Source of the DNA: an uncultured Candidatus Melainabacteria bacterium
Lineage (GTDB): Bacteria; Cyanobacteriota; Vampirovibrionia; Gastranaerophilales; Gastranaerophilaceae
NCBI GenBank assembly: GCA_947090755.1
Contig: CAMUPF010000003.1
Location: 1 to 64,000, forward strand
DNA: 64,000 nucleotides
Reading direction: 5' to 3'
A program made the position numbers and the translations under genes. This document shows, one piece after another, positions 25,823 to 34,061 of the stretch. A model generated the notes under the pieces. That model worked only from the letters and a program-made list of their open reading frames with translations. It did no database searches and was not told the origin of the DNA. Positions within the stretch are counted from its first letter, which is position 1. The number at the start of each line of letters is the position of its first letter.

Positions 25823-27023
25823 TTTCTTCGCCGCCTATTTTTGTAATTCTGCGTTTAGAGATGTTTAATAAAATTCCAATCATAATCATAGATGTAACGA
25901 GGGATGAGCCGCCGTAGCTTATGAATGGAAGCGGAACGCCGGTTGCAGGAATGAATGAACTTGTAACCGCCATATTGATAAATGCCTGTACCCCGATAGA
26001 GAAGGTCAAACCTATTGCAAGGAGTTTGCCGTACATATCCTGAGAATGTGTTGCGATAAGGATTCCGCGGTACATAATTGTAAGGAAAAGTAAAATTATG
26101 AACACACAGCCAATGAATCCCCATTCCTCTGCGATTACCGCGAAAATAAAGTCGGTATGGCATTCAGGCAGGTATGCTCTTTTTTGAACCGATGCGCCGT
26201 AACCCAGTCCCATAAATCCGCCGGAGGCGAATGCTATCAGTGATTGAATAATATTATAACCTTTACCGAGCGGGTCAAGTTCGGGGTTAAGCCATGTTTT
26301 GATACGGCCCAGCTGGTATGCTTTAATCGCGCCGCCGCCTGCGATTGCTGACGTTGCCAGTTTAAGGATTATGGCCATAACGCCTGCGCCGAAAGCACCG
26401 AGTGCACCCCAGATAATAGGCAGGGCGCCGCCTGCGCAGATAAACATTACAAATGTCGTGATACATAATAACATAACCATACTGAGGTTTGGCTGGATAA
26501 GTATTAAAATAAGAGCGATAATGAGCGGAAAAAATGTACGTGTCCATTTGCGCGGGTCGATAATGCTTGCGTTATTTTTGAACGCTGAAGCCAGAAGCAT
26601 TACGAAAATCGGTTTTGCAAATTCTGATGGCTGCAATTGAAGTCCGCAGAAGTTTATCCATCTTGTTGCACCGTTAACGTTTACACCGAGTGACGTAAAC
26701 TTAACCAGAACAAGCATTACTATTAATGATATGAATGCGGGTTTATTATATTTTTCAAGTTTTTTATAGTTAAAATTGGTGAAAAAAAGCATTGCAAAGA
26801 AGCCGGCAACAAACGCAATTACCTGCTTTTGCAGAAATAAGAACGGTGAAAGTCCGTCAGAAAGACATTTCGGACCTGTGGCTGAAAATATTGCCATAAA
26901 ACCGATTATAATAAGAAACATCACAGCCGCAAGAAGAGTTTTGTCAGGCGGTGAAACTATAAGGCTTTTGATTTTGCTTCCCTGACGGTTAAGCGCGGAT
27001 GTATTATAATTTGGTTCTGACAT
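25806..27023 (-). CDS. ftsW: FtsW peptidoglycan glycosyltransferase (SEDS)
   Basis: The polytopic SEDS protein of about 405 residues polymerises septal peptidoglycan with a partner class B penicillin-binding protein. Family motifs are present: NGATRWINFCGLQLQPSEFAK near the middle, and the C-terminal ATGVPLPFISYGGSSL. I start at 27023 (MSEPNYNTSALN), inside the last 20 bases of murD; the frame extends back to 27080 but that extension lies further inside murD. No ribosome site of note; coupling with murD translation is likely. Confidence 0.93.
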   Translation of the reverse strand: MSEPNYNTSALNRQGSKIKSLIVSPPDKTLLAAVMFLIIIGFMAIFSATGPKCLSDGLSPFLFLQKQVIAFVAGFFAMLFFTNFNYKKLEKYNKPAFISLIVMLVLVKFTSLGVNVNGATRWINFCGLQLQPSEFAKPIFVMLLASAFKNNASIIDPRKWTRTFFPLIIALILILIQPNLSMVMLLCITTFVMFICAGGALPIIWGALGAFGAGVMAIILKLATSAIAGGGAIKAYQLGRIKTWLNPELDPLGKGYNIIQSLIAFASGGFMGLGYGASVQKRAYLPECHTDFIFAVIAEEWGFIGCVFIILLFLTIMYRGILIATHSQDMYGKLLAIGLTFSIGVQAFINMAVTSSFIPATGVPLPFISYGGSSLVTSMIMIGILLNISKRRITKIGGEENEQRA

Positions 27024-28347
27024 ATTCTTTGAAAACCTTTCCTCTTTCTTCATAGCTTGAGAACATATCGAAACTTGCACACGCCGGTGATAACAGGACT
27101 ACGTCAGGGTTGAGGCTTATTGCTCTGTCAATTGCGCCGGCAAATGTTTCTTCGTTAATTATATTATTGAAGCCGTTTGTGCGCAAATTTGTTTCGAATC
27201 TTTGCGCGGCTTCACCGATTAGAATAACTGTTTTGATGTGGTTGTTGATAGATTCACAAAATTCTTTTAAGTCAGTATTTTTGTCGCGGCCGCCTGCGAT
27301 TAGTGCCACGTCGCAATCATTAAATGAATCAATCGCAACGATTGAGGCTTCGGGGTTTGTTGCCTTAGAATCGTTGTAGAAGGTTATGCCGTGGAGTTCT
27401 CCGCATTTTTCAAGCCTGTGTTCCGGTGATTTGAAACTCATTATTGATGTGCGTATGTTTTCGTTTGACACTCCGATGAGTTTTGAAACGATTATTGCGC
27501 ACATAATATTTTGATAATTGTGGCGGCCGATTAGCGGACAGTCTGAAAGCGTGATGATTTCTTCATCAACGCCGTTTTCTCTATAGACTATTATGCCGTT
27601 ACGGATGAATGAGCAATTTTCACCTTTTTCCCCGTCAAAGAAGAATACTTTCCCGCGGCAATTTGGCGCAAGTTTAACAAGTTTTGGGTCTTGTGCGTTC
27701 AAAATCGCGAAATCCGCGCCCTGTGCTCCTTCAAAGATTTTTGCTTTAGCTTTAAAATAATTTTCTAAACCCTGATGCCAGTCGATATGGTCAGGCGTGA
27801 AGTTTGTAAATACAGCGATTTTGGGCCGGAAAGTGTTACTTGTTTCAAGCTGGTAAGAACTTGCTTCCAAAATCAGCCAGTCTAAATCTTTTTCTAATAA
27901 GTCGCACGGAGGAAGCCCGATGTTTCCGCAGGCTTCGGCTTTAAATTCGGATTGTACAATATGTGCTGTGAGCGCAGTTGTTGTGGTTTTGCCGTTTGTT
28001 CCGGTGATTACTGCAAACGGAACTTTTGTCAGGCGCCATGCAAATTCAACTTCTGAAATAATTTCCACTCTGCGTTCGCGCAGGCGGGTATAAATTTCTG
28101 TGTGCGGAGGAATCCCCGGACTTGCGATTGCAAGGTCGGCGCTATTGATAAATTCATCGCTATGGCCGCCGGCTTCGATTTTTATCCCCATTGCTTTCAG
28201 ATTTTCGGCAATGTGTTCATAATCCGGCCTGATTTCACGGCGTTCGGTGATGAAAACATTCGCTCCGCGGCTGTGTGCAGCTTTTGCCGCCGCAATCCCG
28301 CTTTTAGATAAGCCCAAAACAAGTACGTTTTTATTACTTAATTCCAT
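27004..28347 (-). CDS. murD: UDP-N-acetylmuramoyl-L-alanine:D-glutamate ligase
   Basis: The 447-residue Mur ligase adds D-Glu to UDP-MurNAc-L-Ala. The N-terminal Rossmann motif LVLGLSKSGIAAAKAA, the ATP loop ITGTNGKTTTTALTAHI and FYNDSKATNPEA in the C-terminal region identify MurD. Its start overlaps the mraY stop by 14 bases, in the same operon. Confidence 0.95.
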   Translation of the reverse strand: MELSNKNVLVLGLSKSGIAAAKAAHSRGANVFITERREIRPDYEHIAENLKAMGIKIEAGGHSDEFINSADLAIASPGIPPHTEIYTRLRERRVEIISEVEFAWRLTKVPFAVITGTNGKTTTTALTAHIVQSEFKAEACGNIGLPPCDLLEKDLDWLILEASSYQLETSNTFRPKIAVFTNFTPDHIDWHQGLENYFKAKAKIFEGAQGADFAILNAQDPKLVKLAPNCRGKVFFFDGEKGENCSFIRNGIIVYRENGVDEEIITLSDCPLIGRHNYQNIMCAIIVSKLIGVSNENIRTSIMSFKSPEHRLEKCGELHGITFYNDSKATNPEASIVAIDSFNDCDVALIAGGRDKNTDLKEFCESINNHIKTVILIGEAAQRFETNLRTNGFNNIINEETFAGAIDRAISLNPDVVLLSPACASFDMFSSYEERGKVFKEYVRTKL

Positions 28348-29311
28348 ATAAACTCCAGTGTAAGATAAATGCTATTGCTGATAGAACTGCTGATAAAAGT
28401 CCGAAAACAAGAACGATTTTTTTCTCGGACCATCCGCACAGTTCAAAATGGTGATGGATTGGCGACATTTTAAAAACGCGTTTTCCGGTAAGTTTGTAAC
28501 TTGTAACCTGAATTATAACGGATAAAGTCTCCATAACAAAAACACCGCCTATAAGTACAAGTAAAAGTTCAAATTTGCCCATAACTGCGATTACACCAAG
28601 AAGCCCTCCAAGTGCCAGTGAGCCTGTGTCGCCCATAAATACCTGCGCTTTTGGTTTGTTGTATTTGAGGAAGCCTGCAAGTGCTCCCACAACTGTTGCT
28701 GAAATGATGGCTTCCTGATACGCGCCTTTTGTCCAACAGATGAATGCGCAGGCTGCGAATGCAAAAACACCCGTGAATGAAGCCAGACCGTCAAGTCCGT
28801 CGGTTAAGTTATATGCATTTGACGCACCGGTGATTACGAAAACAGCAAAAAACGGGTAAAACCAGCCCAGTTGCAATTCGTAATGACCGATTTCCAAAAT
28901 TGTAGCATTAGGGTTCATCATCATCATATACGCGACAGGCAAAACCCCGATTGCAATCTGGCGCAATAGCTTTCCGCGTGCCGAAAGACCGTCGTTGCCT
29001 TTGCCCTTAATCTTAATATAATCATCCTGAAACCCTGCAAAAAAGTAAAATAAAAGGGTCATAAGAATTATGATACTTGTTGTAGAAAATTTTTGGGCCA
29101 TCAGAAGCGTAATAACAGAGGCGATAATTATAGCCGCAATAATGAAAACGCCGCCCATTGTCGGGGTTCCCTGTTTTTTTGCGTGAGCCTCCGGTGCCAA
29201 ATCCTTGACATACTGGCCAATCATTTTCTTTTTCAAAAAATCAATGAACGGTACCCCGAACAGGATACATAAAATCATACTTAGCAAAAATCCGACAAAC
29301 AGCATTGTCAT
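28334..29311 (-). CDS. mraY: phospho-MurNAc-pentapeptide transferase
   Basis: The 325-residue membrane enzyme makes lipid I from UDP-MurNAc-pentapeptide and undecaprenyl phosphate. Ten or so membrane helices alternate with the cytoplasmic motifs: GTPTMGGV, FQDDYIKI with the DD pair, NAYNLTDGLDGLA, and the C-terminal SPIHHHFELCGWSE. It shares one base with the murF stop. Confidence 0.96.
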   Translation of the reverse strand: MTMLFVGFLLSMILCILFGVPFIDFLKKKMIGQYVKDLAPEAHAKKQGTPTMGGVFIIAAIIIASVITLLMAQKFSTTSIIILMTLLFYFFAGFQDDYIKIKGKGNDGLSARGKLLRQIAIGVLPVAYMMMMNPNATILEIGHYELQLGWFYPFFAVFVITGASNAYNLTDGLDGLASFTGVFAFAACAFICWTKGAYQEAIISATVVGALAGFLKYNKPKAQVFMGDTGSLALGGLLGVIAVMGKFELLLVLIGGVFVMETLSVIIQVTSYKLTGKRVFKMSPIHHHFELCGWSEKKIVLVFGLLSAVLSAIAFILHWSLYGIK

Positions 29312-30630
29312 TAGTTATTCTCCTTTTTCAAAAAATCGATAATCTCTTCAAACTTCATTGAGCGCGACGCTTTTAAGAATACGTTTGAATCCGGCGCGGC
29401 ATTGCGCAAAACTTCAGCGGCTTCTTCATTCGTACTAACGCTTGTAACGTCAAAGTTTTCAAGCGCGGCCGCGATGTTCCGGCTTAAAGTTCCGACAGTC
29501 ACGAATCTTGTACCTTTTGGCGCGATTTTAGCCAATTCTGCACCGACTTGCGCGTGAAGTTCTGCTTCGCTTTCACCTAGTTCACCCATGTCACCCAGAA
29601 CCACTACAGGCTGAGAATAAAGCCCTAAAAACGCACTTACTGAAGCCTTCATTGAATCAGGGTTCGCGTTGTAGCTGTCGTTGATTATGTTTAAATGTCT
29701 GATTCTTTCGGCTTCCCAACGCTTTTCGATTGGCTTGTAGGACGCAAGCCCGCGTTTGATTTCGTCAGGTGTAAGCCCGAGCGCCAAACCCGCTTCTATC
29801 GCAGAAATCGCGTTTTCCACATTGAAATCGCCTTCTGTGAAAATTTCATACTCATTTTCTTTATAAATAAATCTTGTATAACCTGCCTTGCGCTCTAAAA
29901 CTTTTGCGTCAGCAATAGAATAGAACAATTTTTCGCCTGCAAAGTTGTTGAATTTGCGCAAACGTTCGTTATCGTGCGCGATTAATTTGCCCTGCGGGTT
30001 AAGGTGCTGCGTAATTTCGCACTTTGCAATTGCGATATTGTCTAAAGACCCGAGTCGGCCAAGGTGCGCTGTTCCCGCGTTTGTGATAATAGCGATGTCA
30101 GGCTCCGCGTAGCGTGATAGAAGTCCGATTTCGCCTAGTCCGCGCATTCCCATTTCAACGATTAAAACTTCTGTTTTTTCGTCCGTTGAAAAAATAGTCT
30201 GGCACAATCCGACTTCATTATTATGATTTGAAAGCGTTTTCACTGTGTTGAATTTTTCTTTTAAAACGGCAAAAACCATTTCTTTTGTCGTTGTTTTGCC
30301 TGAACTTCCCGTAATCGCAACGACTTTTGGCGCGATTTTATGACGGTGGAAGTTTGCAAGTTTCAAGTATGTTTCGAGCGTATTTTCTACTTTTAGAACA
30401 ATTTGTGCGGATTCAGGATACTTGTCGTGTGTTATAAAACATCCGACGGCACCGTTTTCAATGGCTTTATCAAGAAAGTTTTCGCCGTCAAAGTTTGCGC
30501 CCTTGAGCGGAAGATAAATATCTCCCTTTTTTATCGTCCTTGTATCGGTCGAAATCTCAATATTATCAATGGTTTTACTGCTTTTTATAATCTTGGCGTC
30601 GGACGCCTTGATAATCTCTTCTAACTTCAT
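29311..30630 (-). CDS. murF: UDP-N-acetylmuramoyl-tripeptide:D-alanyl-D-alanine ligase
   Basis: The 439-residue Mur ligase adds D-Ala-D-Ala to the peptide stem. It has the ATP loop ITGSSGKTTTKEMV, the HNNEVGLCQTIF motif and INDSYNANPDSM, all typical of MurF. It is the first gene of the six-gene wall operon. There is no Shine-Dalgarno; TATAAT ends six bases before ATG, so the operon mRNA is probably leaderless. Confidence 0.95.
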   Translation of the reverse strand: MKLEEIIKASDAKIIKSSKTIDNIEISTDTRTIKKGDIYLPLKGANFDGENFLDKAIENGAVGCFITHDKYPESAQIVLKVENTLETYLKLANFHRHKIAPKVVAITGSSGKTTTKEMVFAVLKEKFNTVKTLSNHNNEVGLCQTIFSTDEKTEVLIVEMGMRGLGEIGLLSRYAEPDIAIITNAGTAHLGRLGSLDNIAIAKCEITQHLNPQGKLIAHDNERLRKFNNFAGEKLFYSIADAKVLERKAGYTRFIYKENEYEIFTEGDFNVENAISAIEAGLALGLTPDEIKRGLASYKPIEKRWEAERIRHLNIINDSYNANPDSMKASVSAFLGLYSQPVVVLGDMGELGESEAELHAQVGAELAKIAPKGTRFVTVGTLSRNIAAALENFDVTSVSTNEEAAEVLRNAAPDSNVFLKASRSMKFEEIIDFLKKENN

Positions 30631-30688
30631 AACATAATTATACCGCTAACACATGTACGGGGACGATTGTTTAAGAAATATGTACAAA

Positions 30689-30712
30689 GAGGCGCGGGGT
30701 TCCCCGCGCCTC
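30689..30712 (-). terminator. GC-rich hairpin after prepilin-like gene
   Basis: Eleven-base arms GAGGCGCGGGG / CCCCGCGCCTC with a two-base loop, read on the minus strand after the 30723 stop and followed by TTTG. Near-identical hairpins sit at 32041 and 33252. Confidence 0.65.
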
Positions 30713-30722
30713 AGGTATTATT

Positions 30723-31703
30723 TTATCGTTTAATGCAACGAACGTCGCGAGTATATGAACGAGAGTCAGGGAAGCATTGTCCTGTACGTGGACTTTGGTC
30801 CCATGCTGTTGTGGAAGAAATAACAGAGCTTGACCAAAAGCCACCGGATTCCGGCATCCCAAGTAGGTCTTTATTGTAAAACATTGCTTGAAGTTCGTGT
30901 ATATTGGGTAATCTTGATTCAGCGTCCATTGCTGTGCAGGCTTCACTCGCTTCGGACTGTTTTTTCCCGGATATAGCTTGTATTACAGGTAACGGAGCTA
31001 CAACTATTGGATCGGATGGATAGATTGCAGTTATAAAACCAATGTCTTTACCGACGGTGTTTGGGCCTTTATTGCCGTTTAAATCGTAAATAAAATTGGC
31101 ACACATTTTAGTCTGACTGTAATAAGTGCTGTTTTCATTCATATCGCTTTGGCAATACGGATTGTAGTAAATAGCAATGCTTTCCCCGTTTTGCGTTTCA
31201 AATGCTGCTGCAAAAGTATCAATGTCTTTTTGTGGGTTAGTATAATCTGTTCCGCCGGTACCGTTAGGACCGTCGTTGTAAGTTCCTGTGAACATACTAT
31301 TCATTTCGCTTAATTTAGTAGGCCACGAATTAATACTTCCAGCCATGTTTGTGTAAGATGAAACAATGCCGCAATCTTGAAGGTGTTCGTGGTCACAAAT
31401 GTTGTTAATTTTGATTACCTTGCTCAATCCTTCTGTCACGAAGGTTTCAGCGGCTGTGTCCTGCGCGCTTGTGGCATTACCTTCTGCGTCAGTTCCGGCA
31501 AGTTTGTACGTTCCGTAACCGCCTAATGACGGCATTAAAGCCAAACCTTGTGAAAATCTTGCATATAAAGCTTTTCTTTGTGTATTCCAAGTCCGCTCGT
31601 TAATGTTGCCGGTCAAACTCGGTAACGTTATCGCCGCTACCACGCCAATAATCGTCAATGATAGCAAAATCTCCGCCATAGTGAATGCTGAGTGTTTTTT
31701 CAT
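30723..31703 (-). CDS. prepilin-like surface protein (constitutive frame, no G tract)
   Basis: The 326-residue protein has a short normal leader (MKKHSAFTMAEILLSLTIIG), with the prepilin cleavage position before FT and Glu at +5, and AAAGGA before the start. The first 60 residues are nearly identical to three paralogues in the window. A conserved middle (NGESIAIYYNPYCQSDM, KMCANFIYDLNGNKGPNTVG) and a divergent C-terminus (SRLPNIHELQAMFYNKD ... FWSSSVIS ... DVRCIKR) follow; the latter looks like DUF1566/Lcl C-type-lectin-like folds. It is divergent from an XRE regulator with a shared palindrome, so it is probably regulated rather than phase-variable. Confidence 0.88.
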   Translation of the reverse strand: MKKHSAFTMAEILLSLTIIGVVAAITLPSLTGNINERTWNTQRKALYARFSQGLALMPSLGGYGTYKLAGTDAEGNATSAQDTAAETFVTEGLSKVIKINNICDHEHLQDCGIVSSYTNMAGSINSWPTKLSEMNSMFTGTYNDGPNGTGGTDYTNPQKDIDTFAAAFETQNGESIAIYYNPYCQSDMNENSTYYSQTKMCANFIYDLNGNKGPNTVGKDIGFITAIYPSDPIVVAPLPVIQAISGKKQSEASEACTAMDAESRLPNIHELQAMFYNKDLLGMPESGGFWSSSVISSTTAWDQSPRTGQCFPDSRSYTRDVRCIKR

Positions 31704-31730
31704 ATACCAAATATCCTTTCAATTTATAAC

Positions 31731-31748
31731 CATTACACGAATGTAATG
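31731..31748. promoter_or_regulatory. palindromic candidate operator between prepilin and xre genes
   Basis: CATTACA-CGAA-TGTAATG, a perfect 7-base-arm palindrome in the 78-base divergent gap. On the minus strand it lies between a TTCATT -35-like and a TATAAA -10-like element of the prepilin gene, a position suited to repression by the adjacent XRE protein. Binding is inferred. Confidence 0.55.
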
Positions 31749-31781
31749 AACTATTTTTATTATAACAGTATTATTACATCT

Positions 31782-32033
31782 ATGCAATACCATGAGAAAG
31801 AAAATTCCCTCAAATTAGGGAAAAGGATTAAAGAGTTAAGAATGCAAAAGTCACATTCGTTGAATGCGTTTGTGAATGAACGCGGCGGGCTTACAACTGC
31901 TTCATGGAGCAGGCTTGAAAACGGAAAATTTGATGCAAAATTTTCGTCACTGGTAAAAGTTGCCGCGATGTTGGGCATTAGTTTAGAAGAACTTATTTGT
32001 GGTGTAGATTTGGATTATAGTATTGAAGATTAA
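31782..32033 (+). CDS. XRE-family helix-turn-helix regulator
   Basis: I start at 31782 (MQYHEKENSLKLGKRIKELR), giving 83 residues; a TATTAT box lies seven bases upstream and no Shine-Dalgarno is seen, so the mRNA is probably leaderless. The helix-turn-helix is visible in LKLGKRIKELRMQKSHSLNAF ... TTASWSRLENGKFDAKFSSL written as the usual LG.RI..LR ... S..S..E.G pattern, with VKVAAMLGISLEELICG closing the domain. Divergent from a prepilin-like gene with a shared palindrome; probable local repressor. Confidence 0.88.
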   Translation: MQYHEKENSLKLGKRIKELRMQKSHSLNAFVNERGGLTTASWSRLENGKFDAKFSSLVKVAAMLGISLEELICGVDLDYSIED

Positions 32034-32040
32034 AAAATGA

Positions 32041-32055
32041 GCGGGGGAACCCCGC
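32041..32055 (-). terminator. terminator after prepilin-like gene at 32073
   Basis: GCGGGG / CCCCGC around GAA, followed on the minus strand by TCATTTTTTAA. A shorter member of the GGCGCGGGG hairpin group. Confidence 0.7.
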
Positions 32056-32072
32056 GCCATTAATTATATAAA

Positions 32073-33192
32073 TTATCGCTTAATGCAACGAACATTGTAA
32101 CCGTATGTTTTTAAGGCCGGAAAGCGATCCACTGCGTGAAAACTTTGTGTCCAAGCCGTTGTTGGTGATACAACAGTACCGGACCAGAATATTCCGGATG
32201 AAATACCAATTAAGTCGCGGTTATAAAACATTGCACTCAATTCATCGCGGTTTGGTAACCTGCTTTCCGGGTCTTGAGTCTGGCAAGCTTTACCTGCTTC
32301 ATCTTGCTTTTTATTATTGGAAGCATTGGTTGATAACGGCATTGGTGCTACAATTGCCGAATCACTCGGATATAATGCAGTTATAAAGCCGATATCTTTA
32401 CCAACTGTATTAGGTCCTTTGTTTCCGTTTAAATCATAGATGAAATTCGCGCACATTTTCGGGGGTGAATAGTGGTTTCCGTTTTCTCCCATATCGGCTT
32501 GACAATATGGATTATAGTAAACCGCAATACTTTCACCGTTTTGGGTTTCAAATGCGGCGGCGTTTGGGTTTATATCAGCCTGTGTGTTTTCTATTAGCTG
32601 ACTTGTTGCGGGATTTAACCATGAACCTGTAAATAAACTATTCATTTCGCCTAATGTTGTGGGCCAAGTTTTGATACTTCCGACCATATTTGTATAGGAA
32701 GTTACAATCCCACAATCAGCTAAGTGTTCATGGTCACAGATGTTGTTGATTTTAAGAACTTTGGAGAGTCCTTCTGTAATAAATGTTTCTGTAGCAGTGT
32801 CTACAGCAGATGTACTTTCATTGCCGTTAATGTAATTCCCGTAACCGTTAAGTGACGGCATTAGGGCAATTGCTTGAGAAAATCTCGCATATAAAGCTTT
32901 TCGTTGTGTGTTCCAAGTTCTTTCGTTAATATTACCGGTTAAACTAGGCAGTGTAATGGCTGCGACTACACCGATAATCGTTAAGGACAGTAAGATTTCT
33001 GCCATTGTGAATGCAACGACTGCGCCTCGCGTAAAACGCCGCCGCTCGCGCTTGCGCCGAAAGCGCGGTTTCGCCGTCGCGCGCTCGACTCTCCACTTGC
33101 TAAAGCAAGTTACGCGGCTCTGCTCGGCTTGCCCCCCCCCCCCTACTGTTCAGGCCCATATTACAAGGGGTTTCAAGGATTTGTTTTTTCAT
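32073..33192 (-). CDS. phase-variable prepilin-like surface protein, OFF at this tract length
   Basis: The start at 33192 is backed by GGAGG seven bases upstream. The first codons (MKKQILETPCNMGLNSR) lead into 12 G (33132-33143); in this frame the next stop is a TAG about 35 bases on. With 11 or 14 G the frame would run through a 62-residue, Arg-rich leader into the prepilin core AFTMAEILLSLTIIG that begins at 33005. The core protein (310 residues from 33005) shares its first 55 residues with the paralogues and has its own C-terminus (SRLPNRDELSAMFYNRD ... FWSGTVVSPTTAW ... NVRCIKR). An ATG at 33005 has no ribosome binding site. Frame states assume the tract length is correct. Confidence 0.85.
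33006..33131 (-). repeat. GC-rich leader insert with gene-specific hairpin
   Basis: On the coding strand this insert carries GCAAGCCGAGCAGAGCC, a hairpin ACTTGC-TTTA-GCAAGT, then GAGAGTCGAGCGCGCGACGG and GGCGTTTTACGCGA. The flanks match the insert at 17234-17378; the hairpin does not. It would encode a very Arg-rich peptide. Confidence 0.7.
33132..33143 (-). repeat. 12-G homopolymer (minus strand), candidate phase-variation tract
   Basis: Twelve G on the coding strand between AGTA and CAAGCCGAGCAGAGCC in the prepilin leader. The frame is open to the core only with 11 or 14 G. Confidence 0.85.
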
Positions 33193-33251
33193 TGGTACCT
33201 CCAAAATTTATATATTAATCTTAAACTATATTCTCATATCTGTCGATATGA

Positions 33252-33280
33252 GAGAGGCGCGGGGGAACCCCGCGCCTCTC
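33252..33280 (-). terminator. GC-rich hairpin after the DUF1858 gene
   Basis: Thirteen-base arms GAGAGGCGCGGGG / CCCCGCGCCTCTC around GAA, just past the 33287 stop. The T run lies before rather than after the stem on the minus strand, so its terminator role is uncertain. A second small hairpin (CATATC/GATATG) follows. Confidence 0.5.
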
Positions 33281-33286
33281 AAAAAA

Positions 33287-33484
33287 CTATTTTACAAGTG
33301 CGTTGATTTCTTCAACCATTGCGTCTGCGTCAAAACCGTGAACTTTTGCGCCCGCTTCCAGGTTTTCAAAGTGTGCCGCTGCGCAGCCGATACAGCCTAA
33401 ACCGTATTTTCTAAATACGTCGACGCTTTCAGGACACTGGTTTACGATGTCCATTATGTTCATATCTTTTGTGATTTTACCCAT
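33287..33484 (-). CDS. DUF1858-like small redox-type protein
   Basis: I start at 33484 (MGKITKDMNIMDIVNQC) because GGAGG lies nine bases upstream; the product has 65 residues. The pattern D-M-x-I-x-D-I-V ... P-E-x-V-D-V-F-R-K-Y-G-L-G-C-I-G-C and the terminal helix are typical of the DUF1858 / hybrid-cluster-associated disulfide family. The CIGC pair is the likely redox or metal site. It is isolated, with no partner gene recognised nearby. Confidence 0.88.
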   Translation of the reverse strand: MGKITKDMNIMDIVNQCPESVDVFRKYGLGCIGCAAAHFENLEAGAKVHGFDADAMVEEINALVK

Positions 33485-33552
33485 TTCATTTACCTCCATT
33501 TTGACTTTCCGGTCATTATCATTAAATATTATACACTAAAGTTGGAGGTAGT

Positions 33553-33741
33553 ATGGAATTTTTAAAAAATCTGTTTACAAATGATAACAGTATTATAGGT
33601 TTGTGCGGCTTTGAAGATGATAGTGAAAAGGGTGCTACGATTGACCGTATATTCCCCGAATGCAATTATGCCCCGCCGGTTAATCTTATGTATCAAAACC
33701 AAAAACACATAGAAAATATTTTCCACGTTAATGTTTCTTAA
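33553..33741 (+). CDS. small protein of unknown function
   Basis: The 62-residue product (starting MEFLKNLFTNDNSIIGLCGF) has a strong GGAGG six bases before its ATG, which supports it as a real gene. There is no signal peptide or membrane segment, and I recognise no family. It lies between a DUF1858 gene and another small gene. Confidence 0.6.
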   Translation: MEFLKNLFTNDNSIIGLCGFEDDSEKGATIDRIFPECNYAPPVNLMYQNQKHIENIFHVNVS

Positions 33742-33820
33742 TATTTGCACGCAAGAAAGCAATTCCCGAAAGCAAAAATTCTTTATTATATTATAGGGAA
33801 TTATTTTGGGATAAGTTACT

Positions 33821-34009
33821 ATGTCATTCAATGTATCAGCAATTAACAGTATAAATCGCAAGCCGTTATTTTTTAACGCCGGCAACTACAACAGCGAAAA
33901 ATTCGTACAAAACTCTTACGCTGTAAAAGGTGACTTGCAGCACCCTGAAAGCAGAACAAATTATGGCGCGGATGATAACCGCGGCATGGGCGTTTATTAT
34001 CTGGCTTAG
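33821..34009 (+). CDS. small protein of unknown function
   Basis: The 62-residue product begins MSFNVSAINSINRKPLFF and ends GMGVYYLA. It has only a weak ribosome site (GGGATAAG), with AT-rich promoter-like sequence (TATTATATTATAGGG) about 30 bases upstream. The polar N-terminus with Asn and Ser is like the start of the proteins at 39580 and 50145, a loose resemblance. No family recognised. Confidence 0.5.
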   Translation: MSFNVSAINSINRKPLFFNAGNYNSEKFVQNSYAVKGDLQHPESRTNYGADDNRGMGVYYLA

Positions 34010-34061
34010 TAATGGCCACAAGGCTATTGCCTGATTCCGGTTTTTGCGTTAAACTTTAACA

